Source: Sphingobium bisphenolivorans (GTDB lineage: Bacteria; Pseudomonadota; Alphaproteobacteria; Sphingomonadales; Sphingomonadaceae). Taken from it: a stretch of DNA of 64,000 nt. The translations under genes were made by a program, and so were the position numbers. Under the pieces are notes generated by a model. It saw only the letters and a list, made by a program, of their open reading frames with translations. It was not told the DNA's origin and ran no database searches. Below are positions 36,320 through 44,566 of the stretch, in pieces. The stretch's first letter is position 1. Every line of letters starts with the position of its first letter. Location: NCBI RefSeq assembly GCF_000412635.1, contig NZ_ASTG01000002.1:17270-81269 (forward strand), read 5' to 3'.

Positions 36320-38059
36320 TCAGGCCGCGATATCATAAGGGCGGATTTCACCCGTCAGATAGAGGTTGCGCGCCTTCGACCGGCTGAGCTTGCCCGAGCT
36401 GGTCCGCGGCAGGGTGCGCGGCGGCACCAGTTCGACGACGCAGTTCATGCCGGTGATCGCCCGCACCCGCTCGCGAATCTGGTCGCGCAACCGGGTGCGC
36501 TCGTCATTGTCGGAGGTGCGGCAATGGACCAGCACCGCAGGCGCTTCCTCGCCGCCCGGCGTGGTGATCGCGAAGGCGGCAATGTCGCCCTGCTTGAAGC
36601 CGGGCAGCTGCTCCACCGCCCATTCGATATCCTGCGGCCAGTGATTCTTGCCGTTGATGATGATCATGTCCTTGGCGCGGCCGACAATGTAGAGATAGCC
36701 GTCGCTCAAATAGCCCATGTCTCCGGTGTCCAGCCAACCACCGGCCATGCAGGCGTCGGTCGCCTCCTGGTCGCGGAAATAGCCAACCATGAGGCTGGGT
36801 CCGGTGGTCCACACCTTGCCGATCTGCCGCTCGCCAAGTACCCCGCCATCCTCGTCGCGGATTTCCACGATCATGTCGCGCGCGGGCTTGCCGCAATTGA
36901 CAATCGAGCGGAAGCGCTGCGGACGTCCTTCGGTTGCGTCGCCGCCGGACAGGTCGGTTTCCTCGACCAGTTCGACGATGATGCCCTCGCCCGGCGGCAT
37001 GATGGTGACCGCCAGCGTCGCCTCAGCCAGGCCATAGCTCGGCAGGAACGCCCTGGGGCTGAAGCCCGCGTCGCCGAATGCATCGACGAAGCTCTGCATC
37101 ACGTCGGGGCGGATCATGTCCGCGCCATTGCCCGCCAGCCGCCAGCGTGACAGGTCGAAACGGTCCTGGGCCTTGGTCTGGCTCGACATGCGCCGCGCGC
37201 ATATGTCATAGCCGAAGGTCGGCGAATAGCTGATCGACGTGCCTTCATTGCGGCTGATGAGATCCAGCCACGCCAGCGGACGGCGGGCAAAATCCTCGGT
37301 CTTCATATAATCGGTCGAAACCTGGTTGGCGACGACCGACAGGAAGCAGCCGACCAACCCCATGTCATGATACCAGGGCAGCCAGCTGATGCAGCGGTCG
37401 CTGTCCTGCACCTGCATGCCATGGCTGTGGGCGGCGAGGTTGCTTAGCAGCGCGTGGTGGGTCACCGCCACACCGTGAGGGAAGCGGGTCGAGCCGCTCG
37501 AATATTGCAGATAGGCGATTTCTTGCGGCTGCGCTTGCGGCAGGTCGCAGGCAACGGCTTCGCGGGCGATAAAATCCTCGAACGCGATGCTCTCGACATT
37601 TTTCTGACGGCCGGACTCACCTGCCATCTCTTCCAGCTCCTTGGGGAAGAGGAACAGCATCGGGTCGCAGCTGTCCAACTGCACATTGAGCTGGTCGATA
37701 TAGCTTTCCTTGCCACCGAAGCTGGTCGGCAGCGGCAGCGGGACCGGCCAGGCGCCGGCATAGACGATGCCGAAGAAGAGCTGCGCGAAATCCGCGCCCG
37801 TCTCCGCCACCAGCGCCACGCGATCCTGCGGTTTCACCCCATGGGCGATCAGCCGGTGGGCGCAGGCGATGGCGTCGGCGCGCAATTCGCTGAACGGATA
37901 GGGCCGCGCCAGATTGCCGCGTGCGTCATGGAAATTAAGGCCCCGCTGCCCCATCGCAGCATAATCCAGCGCTTCGCCCAGCGTCTCGAAATCCGAGAAG
38001 CGGCGGGGCAGATCGTCGGTGGTCGGCGTAGGTGCCATCATGCTTTGCGAACCCGTCAT
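36320..38059 (-). CDS. Fatty acyl-AMP ligase (FAAL)
   Basis: 579-residue adenylate-forming enzyme that activates a fatty acid as acyl-AMP, normally for transfer to an acyl carrier protein. Seen are AYLQYSSGSTRFPHGVAVTH (phosphate loop), SWLPWYHDMGLVGCFL, GYDICARRM, FLPSYGLAEATLAVT, WLDTGDMGYLSDGYLYIVGR and the C-terminal PRTSSGKLSRSKAR lysine. This pattern is the FAAL branch rather than the CoA-ligase branch. Several in-frame ATG codons lie upstream (up to 38095); I prefer 38059 because of GGGTGA before it and the family length. No ACP or polyketide synthase is nearby. Confidence 0.9.
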   Translation of the reverse strand: MTGSQSMMAPTPTTDDLPRRFSDFETLGEALDYAAMGQRGLNFHDARGNLARPYPFSELRADAIACAHRLIAHGVKPQDRVALVAETGADFAQLFFGIVYAGAWPVPLPLPTSFGGKESYIDQLNVQLDSCDPMLFLFPKELEEMAGESGRQKNVESIAFEDFIAREAVACDLPQAQPQEIAYLQYSSGSTRFPHGVAVTHHALLSNLAAHSHGMQVQDSDRCISWLPWYHDMGLVGCFLSVVANQVSTDYMKTEDFARRPLAWLDLISRNEGTSISYSPTFGYDICARRMSSQTKAQDRFDLSRWRLAGNGADMIRPDVMQSFVDAFGDAGFSPRAFLPSYGLAEATLAVTIMPPGEGIIVELVEETDLSGGDATEGRPQRFRSIVNCGKPARDMIVEIRDEDGGVLGERQIGKVWTTGPSLMVGYFRDQEATDACMAGGWLDTGDMGYLSDGYLYIVGRAKDMIIINGKNHWPQDIEWAVEQLPGFKQGDIAAFAITTPGGEEAPAVLVHCRTSDNDERTRLRDQIRERVRAITGMNCVVELVPPRTLPRTSSGKLSRSKARNLYLTGEIRPYDIAA

Positions 38060-38237
38060 GTTGGTGTCACCCAATGTCATATTTGTCATAATCATATGTC
38101 CGGGCGCGCCGCTAACAGCTTTGAAGCGGCTTTGCACCGGATATTGCATTCCAGCTTGGTCTTCTAGCGCATAAGGGGCGGTAAAATTCCGGCCCGACTG
38201 TGGCATAATCAAGGCGTTTGCAGCATGGTGCGCGGGC

Positions 38238-38762
38238 ATGAACGGCAAACGACCCCGCCCCCCGCTGGATGAAGAGGGCCTGCGCGAACTGGCGCTCCGC
38301 TATGTCAGCCGCTTTGCCACCAGCCGGGCGAAGCTGCTCTCCTACCTCCAGCGCAAATTGCAGGAACGCGGCTGGGGCGGCGAGGGTCCCGCTGATCCAG
38401 AGGCGCTGGTGGAACGGTTCACCGACCTGCGCTATGTCGACGACGCGAGCTATGCCGTGATGAAAAGCGCTTCGCTCGCCCGGCGCGGCTATGGCGCGCG
38501 CCGTGTCGCTCAGACGCTGCGCGCAGACGGCATTGCTGAGGCTGACCGTGTGCAAGCCCACGCGCAGACCGAGAAGGAGGCCTGGTCTGCCGCCGATCGC
38601 TTCGCCCGCCGCAAGCGCCTCGGCCCCTATGCACAGGCTCGCCCGGACCCCAAGCAGCGCGAGAAGGCCATCGCCGCCTTCCTGCGCGCGGGCCACAGCT
38701 ACGACATGGCGCGGCGCTGGATTGACGCTCCGCCTGGCGAGGTGCCCGAGCCTCAAGAATGA
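38238..38762 (+). CDS. recX: RecX family regulator of RecA
   Basis: 174-residue helical-repeat protein of the RecX family, which binds RecA filaments and limits their activity in recombination and SOS induction. Family features include LRELALRYVSRFATSRAKLLSYLQRKLQERGW, LVERFTDLRYVDDASYAVMKS, LARRGYGARRVAQTLRADGI and the C-terminal AIAAFLRAGHSYDMARRWI. recA is not adjacent, which is usual in this group. It diverges from the FAAL gene. Confidence 0.92.
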   Translation: MNGKRPRPPLDEEGLRELALRYVSRFATSRAKLLSYLQRKLQERGWGGEGPADPEALVERFTDLRYVDDASYAVMKSASLARRGYGARRVAQTLRADGIAEADRVQAHAQTEKEAWSAADRFARRKRLGPYAQARPDPKQREKAIAAFLRAGHSYDMARRWIDAPPGEVPEPQE

Positions 38763-38881
38763 GCGCCTGTGCTCCTGCAAAAAGCGGGAGCCTGGTTCCG
38801 CCGCCTCAACTGGCTCTGTCTTCGCAGGGCGCATTGTCTTCCCTATGGCACCCCGCCAGCTGTTGCAGTAACCCGCTCTCC

Positions 38882-39406
38882 ATGAAGCGCTTTTTCCTCA
38901 TCGCAGCCACCCTCCTCACCGCCTGTTCCCAAAGCGCCCCGAAAGCGGAAAACGCCGCATCCATCGCGAGCACCCAGTCCACAACCCTGCTACCCCTAAC
39001 CATCCGCACCCCCAGGGCCGAACACCGTTTCAACGTCGAGGTCGCGCTCTCCCCCAAGGAGCAGGAGAATGGCCTGATGTTCCGCAAATCGCTGGCGCCG
39101 GACGGCGGCATGCTTTTCCCGATGGACCCGCCGCGGACGGCCAGCTTCTGGATGAAAAACACGCTCATCCCACTCGACATGCTGTTCATTCACACCGACG
39201 GCACGATCGCCTTTCTGAAGGCCAATGCCCAACCCTATTCGCGAGAGCCCGTATCGGCCGGCATCCCCGTCATCGCTGTCCTCGAACTTCCGGGAGGGCG
39301 CGCGGCAGAATTGGACATCCGGCAGGGTGACCGCGTCCGTTGGGGGAACTGCGCCGCCTTGGCCGCGGACAAGGGACGCATCGCGCTCAACTTCTGCCCC
39401 GATTAG
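38882..39406 (+). CDS. DUF192 family lipoprotein
   Basis: 174 residues: lipoprotein signal with Cys15 (LLTAC), a short Ser/Thr linker, then the DUF192 domain with FNVEVALSPKEQENGLMFRKSLAPDGGMLFPM, TASFWMKNTLIPLDMLFI and VLELPGGRAAELDIRQGDRV. DUF192 proteins are exported beta-barrel domains of unknown function. It heads a run of four genes that leads through NDUFA12 and DUF2155 to aat, a neighbourhood seen often in Alphaproteobacteria. The 119-bp gap before it contains a repeat-like hairpin. Confidence 0.9.
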   Translation: MKRFFLIAATLLTACSQSAPKAENAASIASTQSTTLLPLTIRTPRAEHRFNVEVALSPKEQENGLMFRKSLAPDGGMLFPMDPPRTASFWMKNTLIPLDMLFIHTDGTIAFLKANAQPYSREPVSAGIPVIAVLELPGGRAAELDIRQGDRVRWGNCAALAADKGRIALNFCPD

Positions 39407-39465
39407 CGCTCCGCCCATAGAAGCGCCTTGCCAAGCGCCAGCCGCAGCGGCTAAGCGCTTCGCCC

Positions 39466-39864
39466 ATGGGAATCCTTGGCAAGATCTTCACCTGGTGGGA
39501 TGGCGCAACCATCGGCACTTCACTCTTCACCTCCCGCAACGGCACGAAGGTCGGGGAGGATCATCAGGGCAATCTCTATTACGAAGGCGGCAAGGACCCG
39601 AACGGGCTGACGCGCCGCTGGGTCATATATAACGGAAATAATGACGCGAGCCGCGTGCCTGCCGAATGGCATGGCTGGCTCCATCACACGATTGAAGGCA
39701 CGCCGGAAAGCTTTTTGCCGCCGCCGCGCATCTGGGAACGGGATTTCACCCCCAACGCCACCGGCACACCCAACGCCTATCGCCCCTCGGGCGCGCTCGA
39801 AAAGGGCGGCCAGCGCCAGAAGGCGACCGGCGATTATGAGGCGTGGAGCCCCGACGCATCATGA
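39466..39864 (+). CDS. NDUFA12-like complex I accessory subunit
   Basis: 132-residue homologue of the NADH:ubiquinone oxidoreductase accessory subunit NDUFA12 (B17.2). Seen are TWWDGATIGTSLFTSRNGTKVGEDHQGNLYYEG, RRWVIYNGNNDASRVPAEWHGWLHHT and the proline-rich end. In alphaproteobacteria this subunit binds complex I and helps its assembly, one of the ancestral supernumerary subunits. The main nuo operon is not in the window. Its stop overlaps the DUF2155 start by 4 bp (ATGA). Confidence 0.95.
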   Translation: MGILGKIFTWWDGATIGTSLFTSRNGTKVGEDHQGNLYYEGGKDPNGLTRRWVIYNGNNDASRVPAEWHGWLHHTIEGTPESFLPPPRIWERDFTPNATGTPNAYRPSGALEKGGQRQKATGDYEAWSPDAS

Positions 39865-40529
39865 TGCAGCGCCTGGCGGGGCGCTTCCTGCCGATCCTGC
39901 CTTGCGCACTGGCACTGATCGTCACCGGCTGCGGCGGGGATGACATGCCCACCAGCAATCAAAGCGGCCCCGTCCGCATAGAGGGACAGAAGATCCGCAA
40001 CGGCGGTGGTGCGGCGGCACTTCCCGGCACGCCCATGGCGGAGCGGGCCGCGGTGATCGGCCTGCTCAACAAGCGCAACGGCATCACCACAGACCTCACC
40101 ATGAAACCCGGCGAAGCGCTGCGCGTGGGCGACGCCATCGTTCGGCTACAAGCCTGCGAAACGACCGCACCCTGGGAAAACGTCCAGGAGACCGGCGCCT
40201 TCGTGCAATTGGACGTGCGTAGCACCGCCGACAATAAATGGCGCCGCAACTTCTCGGGCTGGCTTTTCAAGGAACGGCCCGACCGCAACGTGGTGCAGCA
40301 CCCGATCTATGACGTCTGGGTCAGAAGCTGCACAATGGCTTGGCCTGATACCGGGCCTGACACGGTGAAGCTGGGAGATAAGGGCGGCGTATCGTCGGCA
40401 CGGGGCAGCGATACCGCATCGCCGGCCAGCGGCGAAAATGCCAGCTCTGCCCAGACGCCGGAGCCGCCTGCCAGCACATCGCGTCCCGCCGCCAACGGCA
40501 CCCCGTCCAACGCTCCTGCCAACGACTGA
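39861..40529 (+). CDS. DUF2155 domain lipoprotein
   Basis: 222-residue putative lipoprotein (lipobox VTGC, Cys24) with the DUF2155 domain at about 65-160: ITTDLTMKPGEALRVGDAIVRLQACETTAPWENVQETGAFVQLDV and FSGWLFKERPDRNVVQHPIYDVWVRSC. The conserved part ends about there. A Ser/Pro/Ala-rich tail of about 55 residues follows. The last 223 bp are antisense to the 3' end of aat, so the tail is constrained by, or a by-product of, that overlap. Co-translated with NDUFA12. Function unknown. Confidence 0.9.
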   Translation: MMQRLAGRFLPILPCALALIVTGCGGDDMPTSNQSGPVRIEGQKIRNGGGAAALPGTPMAERAAVIGLLNKRNGITTDLTMKPGEALRVGDAIVRLQACETTAPWENVQETGAFVQLDVRSTADNKWRRNFSGWLFKERPDRNVVQHPIYDVWVRSCTMAWPDTGPDTVKLGDKGGVSSARGSDTASPASGENASSAQTPEPPASTSRPAANGTPSNAPAND

Positions 40530-41074
40530 AGATATTCGCGCTGGCTGATCTCGATCGCGCCGAGCGATCGGAGATGCTCAGTCATGAACTGGCAGTCCAG
40601 CAGGGTGAAGCCGCCGAACCGCATCCGCGCCGTCAGCCAGGCGAGCGCCACCTTGGACGCGTCGGTTCGCCGCGACACCATGCTTTCCCCGAAAAAGGCG
40701 CGCCCCAGTGCCACGCCGTACAGGCCGCCCACCAGTTCCTCACCCTCCCAGACCTCGACACTATGGGCGAAACCGATCTCGTGCAGATGGCGGTAGGCGC
40801 GTTCGATTGGATGATTGATCCAGGTCGATGGCCGATCGACGGCCGCCTCTGCGCATAGCTGGACTATGCCGGCGAAGCTGCGGTTGGCCGTGACACGGAA
40901 GCGATCGCGTTTGATCGTCTTGGCCAGCGAATGCGAGATATGGAAGCCGTCGAGCGGCATGACCGCCCGCCGTTTCGGCTCGATCCAATAGACCTCGTCC
41001 GCTTCGCGGTCGTCGGACATGGGAAACACGCCGATCGCATAGGCCTGCAACAACACCAGCGGATCAATCGTCAT
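40307..41074 (-). CDS. aat: Leucyl/phenylalanyl-tRNA--protein transferase
   Basis: 255-residue N-end-rule enzyme that attaches Leu or Phe to N-terminal Lys or Arg of proteins so that ClpS-ClpAP degrades them. Family motifs are LVLLQAYAIGVFPMSDDR, VYWIEPKRRAVMPLDGFHISHSLAKTI, VEVWEGEELVGGLYGVALGRAFFGESMVSRRTDASKVALAWL and DCQFMTEHLRSLGA. The C-terminal end QAIVQLLTQTS is also the usual one. The frame is open to 41107, but MTIDPLVLL at 41074 fits better. It overlaps DUF2155 tail to tail by 223 bp. Confidence 0.95.
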   Translation of the reverse strand: MTIDPLVLLQAYAIGVFPMSDDREADEVYWIEPKRRAVMPLDGFHISHSLAKTIKRDRFRVTANRSFAGIVQLCAEAAVDRPSTWINHPIERAYRHLHEIGFAHSVEVWEGEELVGGLYGVALGRAFFGESMVSRRTDASKVALAWLTARMRFGGFTLLDCQFMTEHLRSLGAIEISQREYLQSLAGALDGVPLAAGRDVLAGGSGVWAELAFSPLAGDAVSLPRADDTPPLSPSFTVSGPVSGQAIVQLLTQTS

Positions 41075-41183
41075 CAGCCAAAGACTTACCCTGTGACACG
41101 CAGACATGCCAGAGGGCGTTTGCGGCTTCAGGCGTCAATCATGGATAGGTCGGGAGAGGGCGCGACCGCCCTCCCGCCCAATC

Positions 41184-41609
41184 TCACGGATAGCGCGTGC
41201 TCCAGTCCGCAGGGTAAGGCGCCTGCCAGCGCGACTTGGGCGCCCACGCCGTTCCTCTTGGTGCGAAGCCTTCCTCTACCGTGCCGACGCGCGTCATGGC
41301 ATCCTTCGTGGCTGCGTCCCGGCAACTCGGAGCGACGGGACTGGCGCTGTCGGACTCGCCCAGACGTCCGCACAGATAGCGGGCGGTCAAGGAGACGCGA
41401 TGGCGCAATTCGGCTCTCCCTGCCGCTGTGCTGAGGTCCAGATCGGCGTAGCTCACCGCTTGCGACAGCGACTGAACATTGCTCGGTACCTGGCCGTAGC
41501 GGCCCATGACGATGATCTCCTCGTCACTCTGCGCCAGAGCCGGGACGGCCGCGGCGAGCATGAAGCCGGCGAGGGCAATCCCCGCCACTGTCAAAGCCGA
41601 TGTTTTCAT
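41184..41609 (-). CDS. UrcA family secreted protein
   Basis: 141-residue exported protein: signal peptide of 26 residues (ending PALA), then the UrcA-type core with SYADLDLSTAAGRAELRHRVSLTARYLCGR and CRDAATKDAM. UrcA proteins are small periplasmic proteins of unknown function found mainly in Sphingomonadales and Caulobacterales. An excellent site, AAGGAGG, precedes the ATG at 41609 and rules out the longer frame. It follows sdhA on the same strand after a terminator, so it is probably separately transcribed. Confidence 0.87.
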   Translation of the reverse strand: MKTSALTVAGIALAGFMLAAAVPALAQSDEEIIVMGRYGQVPSNVQSLSQAVSYADLDLSTAAGRAELRHRVSLTARYLCGRLGESDSASPVAPSCRDAATKDAMTRVGTVEEGFAPRGTAWAPKSRWQAPYPADWSTRYP

Positions 41610-41739
41610 GGGGGCATCCTCCTTATATTCCGGAGACGACTGCGACACGCTCAAGCATTGTTCGCCGTCAGATGCCCAACGAGAGGGAAAGAGCTTCGTT
41701 CCGCGCCCGGACTTCTTGCGGGCACCCGTATCGCACAAG

Positions 41740-41768
41740 AAAAAGGGCGGCACCTTGCGGCCCGCCCT
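41740..41768 (-). terminator. Rho-independent terminator after sdhA
   Basis: On the minus strand AGGGCGG pairs with CCGCCCT over an 11-base loop, followed by five T residues. It starts 25 bp past the sdhA stop and would close the sdhCDA transcript. Confidence 0.8.
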
Positions 41769-41792
41769 CTTCCGGTCAGCTTATGGCAGGAC

Positions 41793-43610
41793 TTAGTAAA
41801 CGCGTGCCTTGGGCTTGATATATTCTGCCTCGTCGGTGAGCGTATAATCGTGCACCGGGCGGTAATCGAGCGACACCTTGCCGCCCTTGCCGCCCCAGCC
41901 ATCAAACCAGCTGACGGTGTGCTTCATCCACCGCTCGTCGTCGCGGTTCGGGAAATCCTCATGCGCGTGCGCGCCCCGGCTTTCCTTGCGATTTTCCGCG
42001 CTGACCATGGTGCAAACCGCCTGGGACATCAGGTTGTCCAGTTCCAGCGTCTCGATGAGGTCGGTATTCCAGATCAGCGAGCGGTCGGACACGCCGACAT
42101 CAGCCAAGCTGGCGTTGACCTGCGCCATCTTGGTGACGCCCTCGGCCAGCAGCGCGCTGTCGCGGAACACGGCGGCATGCTTCTGCATGGTGTGCTGCAT
42201 TTCCAGGCGGATCTTGGCCGTCGGCGAGCCGCCCTTGGCGTTGCGGTAGTGATCGAGCCGCGACAGCGCCAGATCGGCTGCATCCTTGGGCAGCGGACGG
42301 TGCGAACCATTCGGCTGGATCGTCTCCTTAAGGTGCAGACCGGTTGCGCGGCCGAACACGACAAGGTCGATCAGCGAGTTGGAGCCAAGGCGGTTCGCAC
42401 CATGGACCGACACGCAGGCCGCTTCGCCGACAGCGTAGAGGCCCGGCACCACGACTTCGGGATCGGCGCCAACCTTGGTCACCACCTGGCCGTGATAATT
42501 GCAGGGGATGCCGCCCATATTGTAGTGGACGGTCGGCGTCACCGGCAGCGGCTGGCGGGTCAAATCGACGCCTGCGAAGATCTTGCCGCTCTCGGTAATG
42601 CCCGGCAGGCGCTCCGCCAGCACCTTGGGATCGATATGGTCGAGGTGCAGGAAGATGTGATCCTTGTTCGGACCCACGCCGCGGCCTTCGCGCATTTCCA
42701 TCGCCATCGAGCGCGACACGACGTCGCGCGACGCCAGATCCTTCGCCGACGGGGCATAGCGTTCCATGAAACGCTCGCCTTCGGAGTTGGTGAGATAGCC
42801 GCCCTCGCCGCGCGCGCCTTCGGTGATCAGCACGCCCGCGCCGTAAATGCCAGTCGGGTGGAACTGCACGAACTCCAGATCCTGCAGTGGCAGACCCGCG
42901 CGCAGCACCATGCCGCCGCCGTCGCCCGTGCAGCTGTGCGCCGAAGTGGCGGAGAAATAGGCGCGGCCATAGCCGCCCGTCGCCAGCACGACCGCCTTGC
43001 TGCGGAAGCGATGGATCGAACCATCCTCCATGCAGATGGCGATGACGCCCCGGCATTCCTTGCCGTTCGGGCCATCTTCCATGATGAGGTCGATGGCGAA
43101 ATATTCGATGTAGAAGTCCGCGTCATATTTCAGCGACTGCTGATACAAAGCGTGCAACATGGCGTGGCCGGTGCGGTCGGCAGCGGCGCAGGTGCGCTGC
43201 ACCGGCGGGCCGGCGCCCATATTTTGCATGTGACCGCCGAAGGGACGCTGATAAATCGTCCCATTCTCGTTGCGACTGAACGGCACACCGGCATGTTCCA
43301 GCTCGATCACAGCCGCCGGCGCTTCGCGCACCATATATTCGATCGCGTCCTGGTCGCCCAGCCAGTCGGACCCCTTGACGGTGTCGTACATATGCCAGGT
43401 CCAGTGGTCGGGCGAATTGTTGCCAAGGCTCGCCGCGATGCCGCCCTGCGCCGCCACGGTGTGGCTGCGGGTCGGGAACAGCTTGGTGATGCAGGCGGTC
43501 TTGAGGCCCGCCTCGGCGCTGCCCATGGTCGCGCGCAGGCCGGAGCCGCCCGCGCCTACCACCACCGTGTCATAGGTGTGGTCGATGATCTTGTAGGCTT
43601 CGGTCGACAT
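41793..43610 (-). CDS. sdhA: Succinate dehydrogenase flavoprotein subunit
   Basis: 605-residue catalytic subunit that oxidises succinate to fumarate in the TCA cycle and passes electrons to SdhB. The FAD-binding loop is [14 protein letters not shown] (residues 15-28). The covalent-FAD histidine is His50 in [21 protein letters not shown] and [19 protein letters not shown] contribute to the substrate and FAD sites. Start and stop of sdhD and sdhA share a base (TGATG). An iron-sulfur subunit gene sdhB does not follow; the next gene is UrcA. Confidence 0.98.
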   Translation of the reverse strand: MSTEAYKIIDHTYDTVVVGAGGSGLRATMGSAEAGLKTACITKLFPTRSHTVAAQGGIAASLGNNSPDHWTWHMYDTVKGSDWLGDQDAIEYMVREAPAAVIELEHAGVPFSRNENGTIYQRPFGGHMQNMGAGPPVQRTCAAADRTGHAMLHALYQQSLKYDADFYIEYFAIDLIMEDGPNGKECRGVIAICMEDGSIHRFRSKAVVLATGGYGRAYFSATSAHSCTGDGGGMVLRAGLPLQDLEFVQFHPTGIYGAGVLITEGARGEGGYLTNSEGERFMERYAPSAKDLASRDVVSRSMAMEMREGRGVGPNKDHIFLHLDHIDPKVLAERLPGITESGKIFAGVDLTRQPLPVTPTVHYNMGGIPCNYHGQVVTKVGADPEVVVPGLYAVGEAACVSVHGANRLGSNSLIDLVVFGRATGLHLKETIQPNGSHRPLPKDAADLALSRLDHYRNAKGGSPTAKIRLEMQHTMQKHAAVFRDSALLAEGVTKMAQVNASLADVGVSDRSLIWNTDLIETLELDNLMSQAVCTMVSAENRKESRGAHAHEDFPNRDDERWMKHTVSWFDGWGGKGGKVSLDYRPVHDYTLTDEAEYIKPKARVY

Positions 43611-43999
43611 CAGGAAGCGGCCCCCATGAATGCAATCTTCGCGATGGCGAAGATCCCGGCGGCCGCGCCGCCGATGGCGTAGAAGTTCAGCAGCAGGATG
43701 CAGAAGAAGTTCAGACCCTTGTCGTGAACATAGTCCTCCAGCATGATCTGCATGCCGAGGCGCAGGTGATAAAAGACACTGACCAGCATGAGCATCAGCG
43801 GCACGGCGACCAGCGGATTGGCGATCCAGTTGCGGACGCTTTCATAATCCAGGCCGGGCAGGCTCACCAGGCTGAAGATCAGCCACAGCACCAGCAGCAG
43901 GTTGCCAACAGCAGTGTAGCGCTGCGCCAGCCAATGATGCGCGCCATGCTTGGCCGAGCCAAGGCCGCGAACGCGGCCGATTCCGGTTCCGCTACCCAT
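43610..43999 (-). CDS. sdhD: Succinate dehydrogenase membrane anchor subunit SdhD
   Basis: 129-residue membrane anchor with three helices (about 29-46, 60-80, 94-119), matching Sdh[49 protein letters not shown]. The SYHxxxG-like quinone and haem contacts are in the YHLRLGMQ segment. I choose the ATG at 43999, which shares a base with the sdhC stop, over the in-frame ATG at 44029 that lies within sdhC. It works with SdhC to bind haem b and ubiquinone. Confidence 0.95.
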   Translation of the reverse strand: MGSGTGIGRVRGLGSAKHGAHHWLAQRYTAVGNLLLVLWLIFSLVSLPGLDYESVRNWIANPLVAVPLMLMLVSVFYHLRLGMQIMLEDYVHDKGLNFFCILLLNFYAIGGAAAGIFAIAKIAFMGAAS

Positions 44000-44394
44000 C
44001 AGATTTTCCCCGAGAAGATGGTGGCCCATAGCGCCACGGTGGCGAGCGTCGACAGGGCCGGGATCACCATCGACCAGGTCTTGTTGACGTTGAGTTCATA
44101 GCCCGCGCCCAGGTCGAGCACGAAGTGGCGCAAGCCCGACATCATATGCTGGAAGAAGAACCAGCTGATGCCGATCATGACCAGATAGCCGATGGGCGAA
44201 GTCGCGCAGGCGATGAACCTGGCGTAGGCCTCCGGTCCAGTCGCGGCGGCGAGCAGCCACCACACCACGCCCAGAATGCCGACGGTCGCCAGACCATTGC
44301 CGGTGATGCGGTGCAGAATGGAGATCGCCATGTGCGGCCCCCATTTCCAGATCGTCAAATGCGGCGAGAGCGGCCGGCTTTTGGTTCGCGCCAT
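43999..44394 (-). CDS. sdhC: Succinate dehydrogenase cytochrome b556 subunit SdhC
   Basis: 131-residue membrane subunit. SdhC features are RPLSPHLTIWKWGPHMAISILHRITGNGLA, with the quinone-site Ser and Arg, and SWFFFQHMMSGLRHFVLDLG, whose His is the haem ligand in the family. Three helices are predicted. It is the first gene of sdhCDA; the roughly 170 bp upstream, shared with the divergent chemoreceptor gene, should hold the promoter. Confidence 0.96.
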   Translation of the reverse strand: MARTKSRPLSPHLTIWKWGPHMAISILHRITGNGLATVGILGVVWWLLAAATGPEAYARFIACATSPIGYLVMIGISWFFFQHMMSGLRHFVLDLGAGYELNVNKTWSMVIPALSTLATVALWATIFSGKI

Positions 44395-44566
44395 CGTTAC
44401 TCCGTCCCTGAAGCTTATCCCTGATTCCCGTCCCCTTAAGAGCGAAACCAGTCAAGGGCAACCCGCCCCGACCCTGCGGCGAACAACATGCGGCTAAGAA
44501 GTGATTAACCAATGGCCTCTATGACTGAGCAACCAGGTAAGCTGATTTTTCGAGGTTTCGCCGCTC

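Noticed and set aside
41106..43682. An 858-codon open frame on the plus strand
   Set aside because: It is antisense to sdhA, whose identity is certain. High-GC coding DNA often leaves the opposite strand open, and the translation shows no family similarity.
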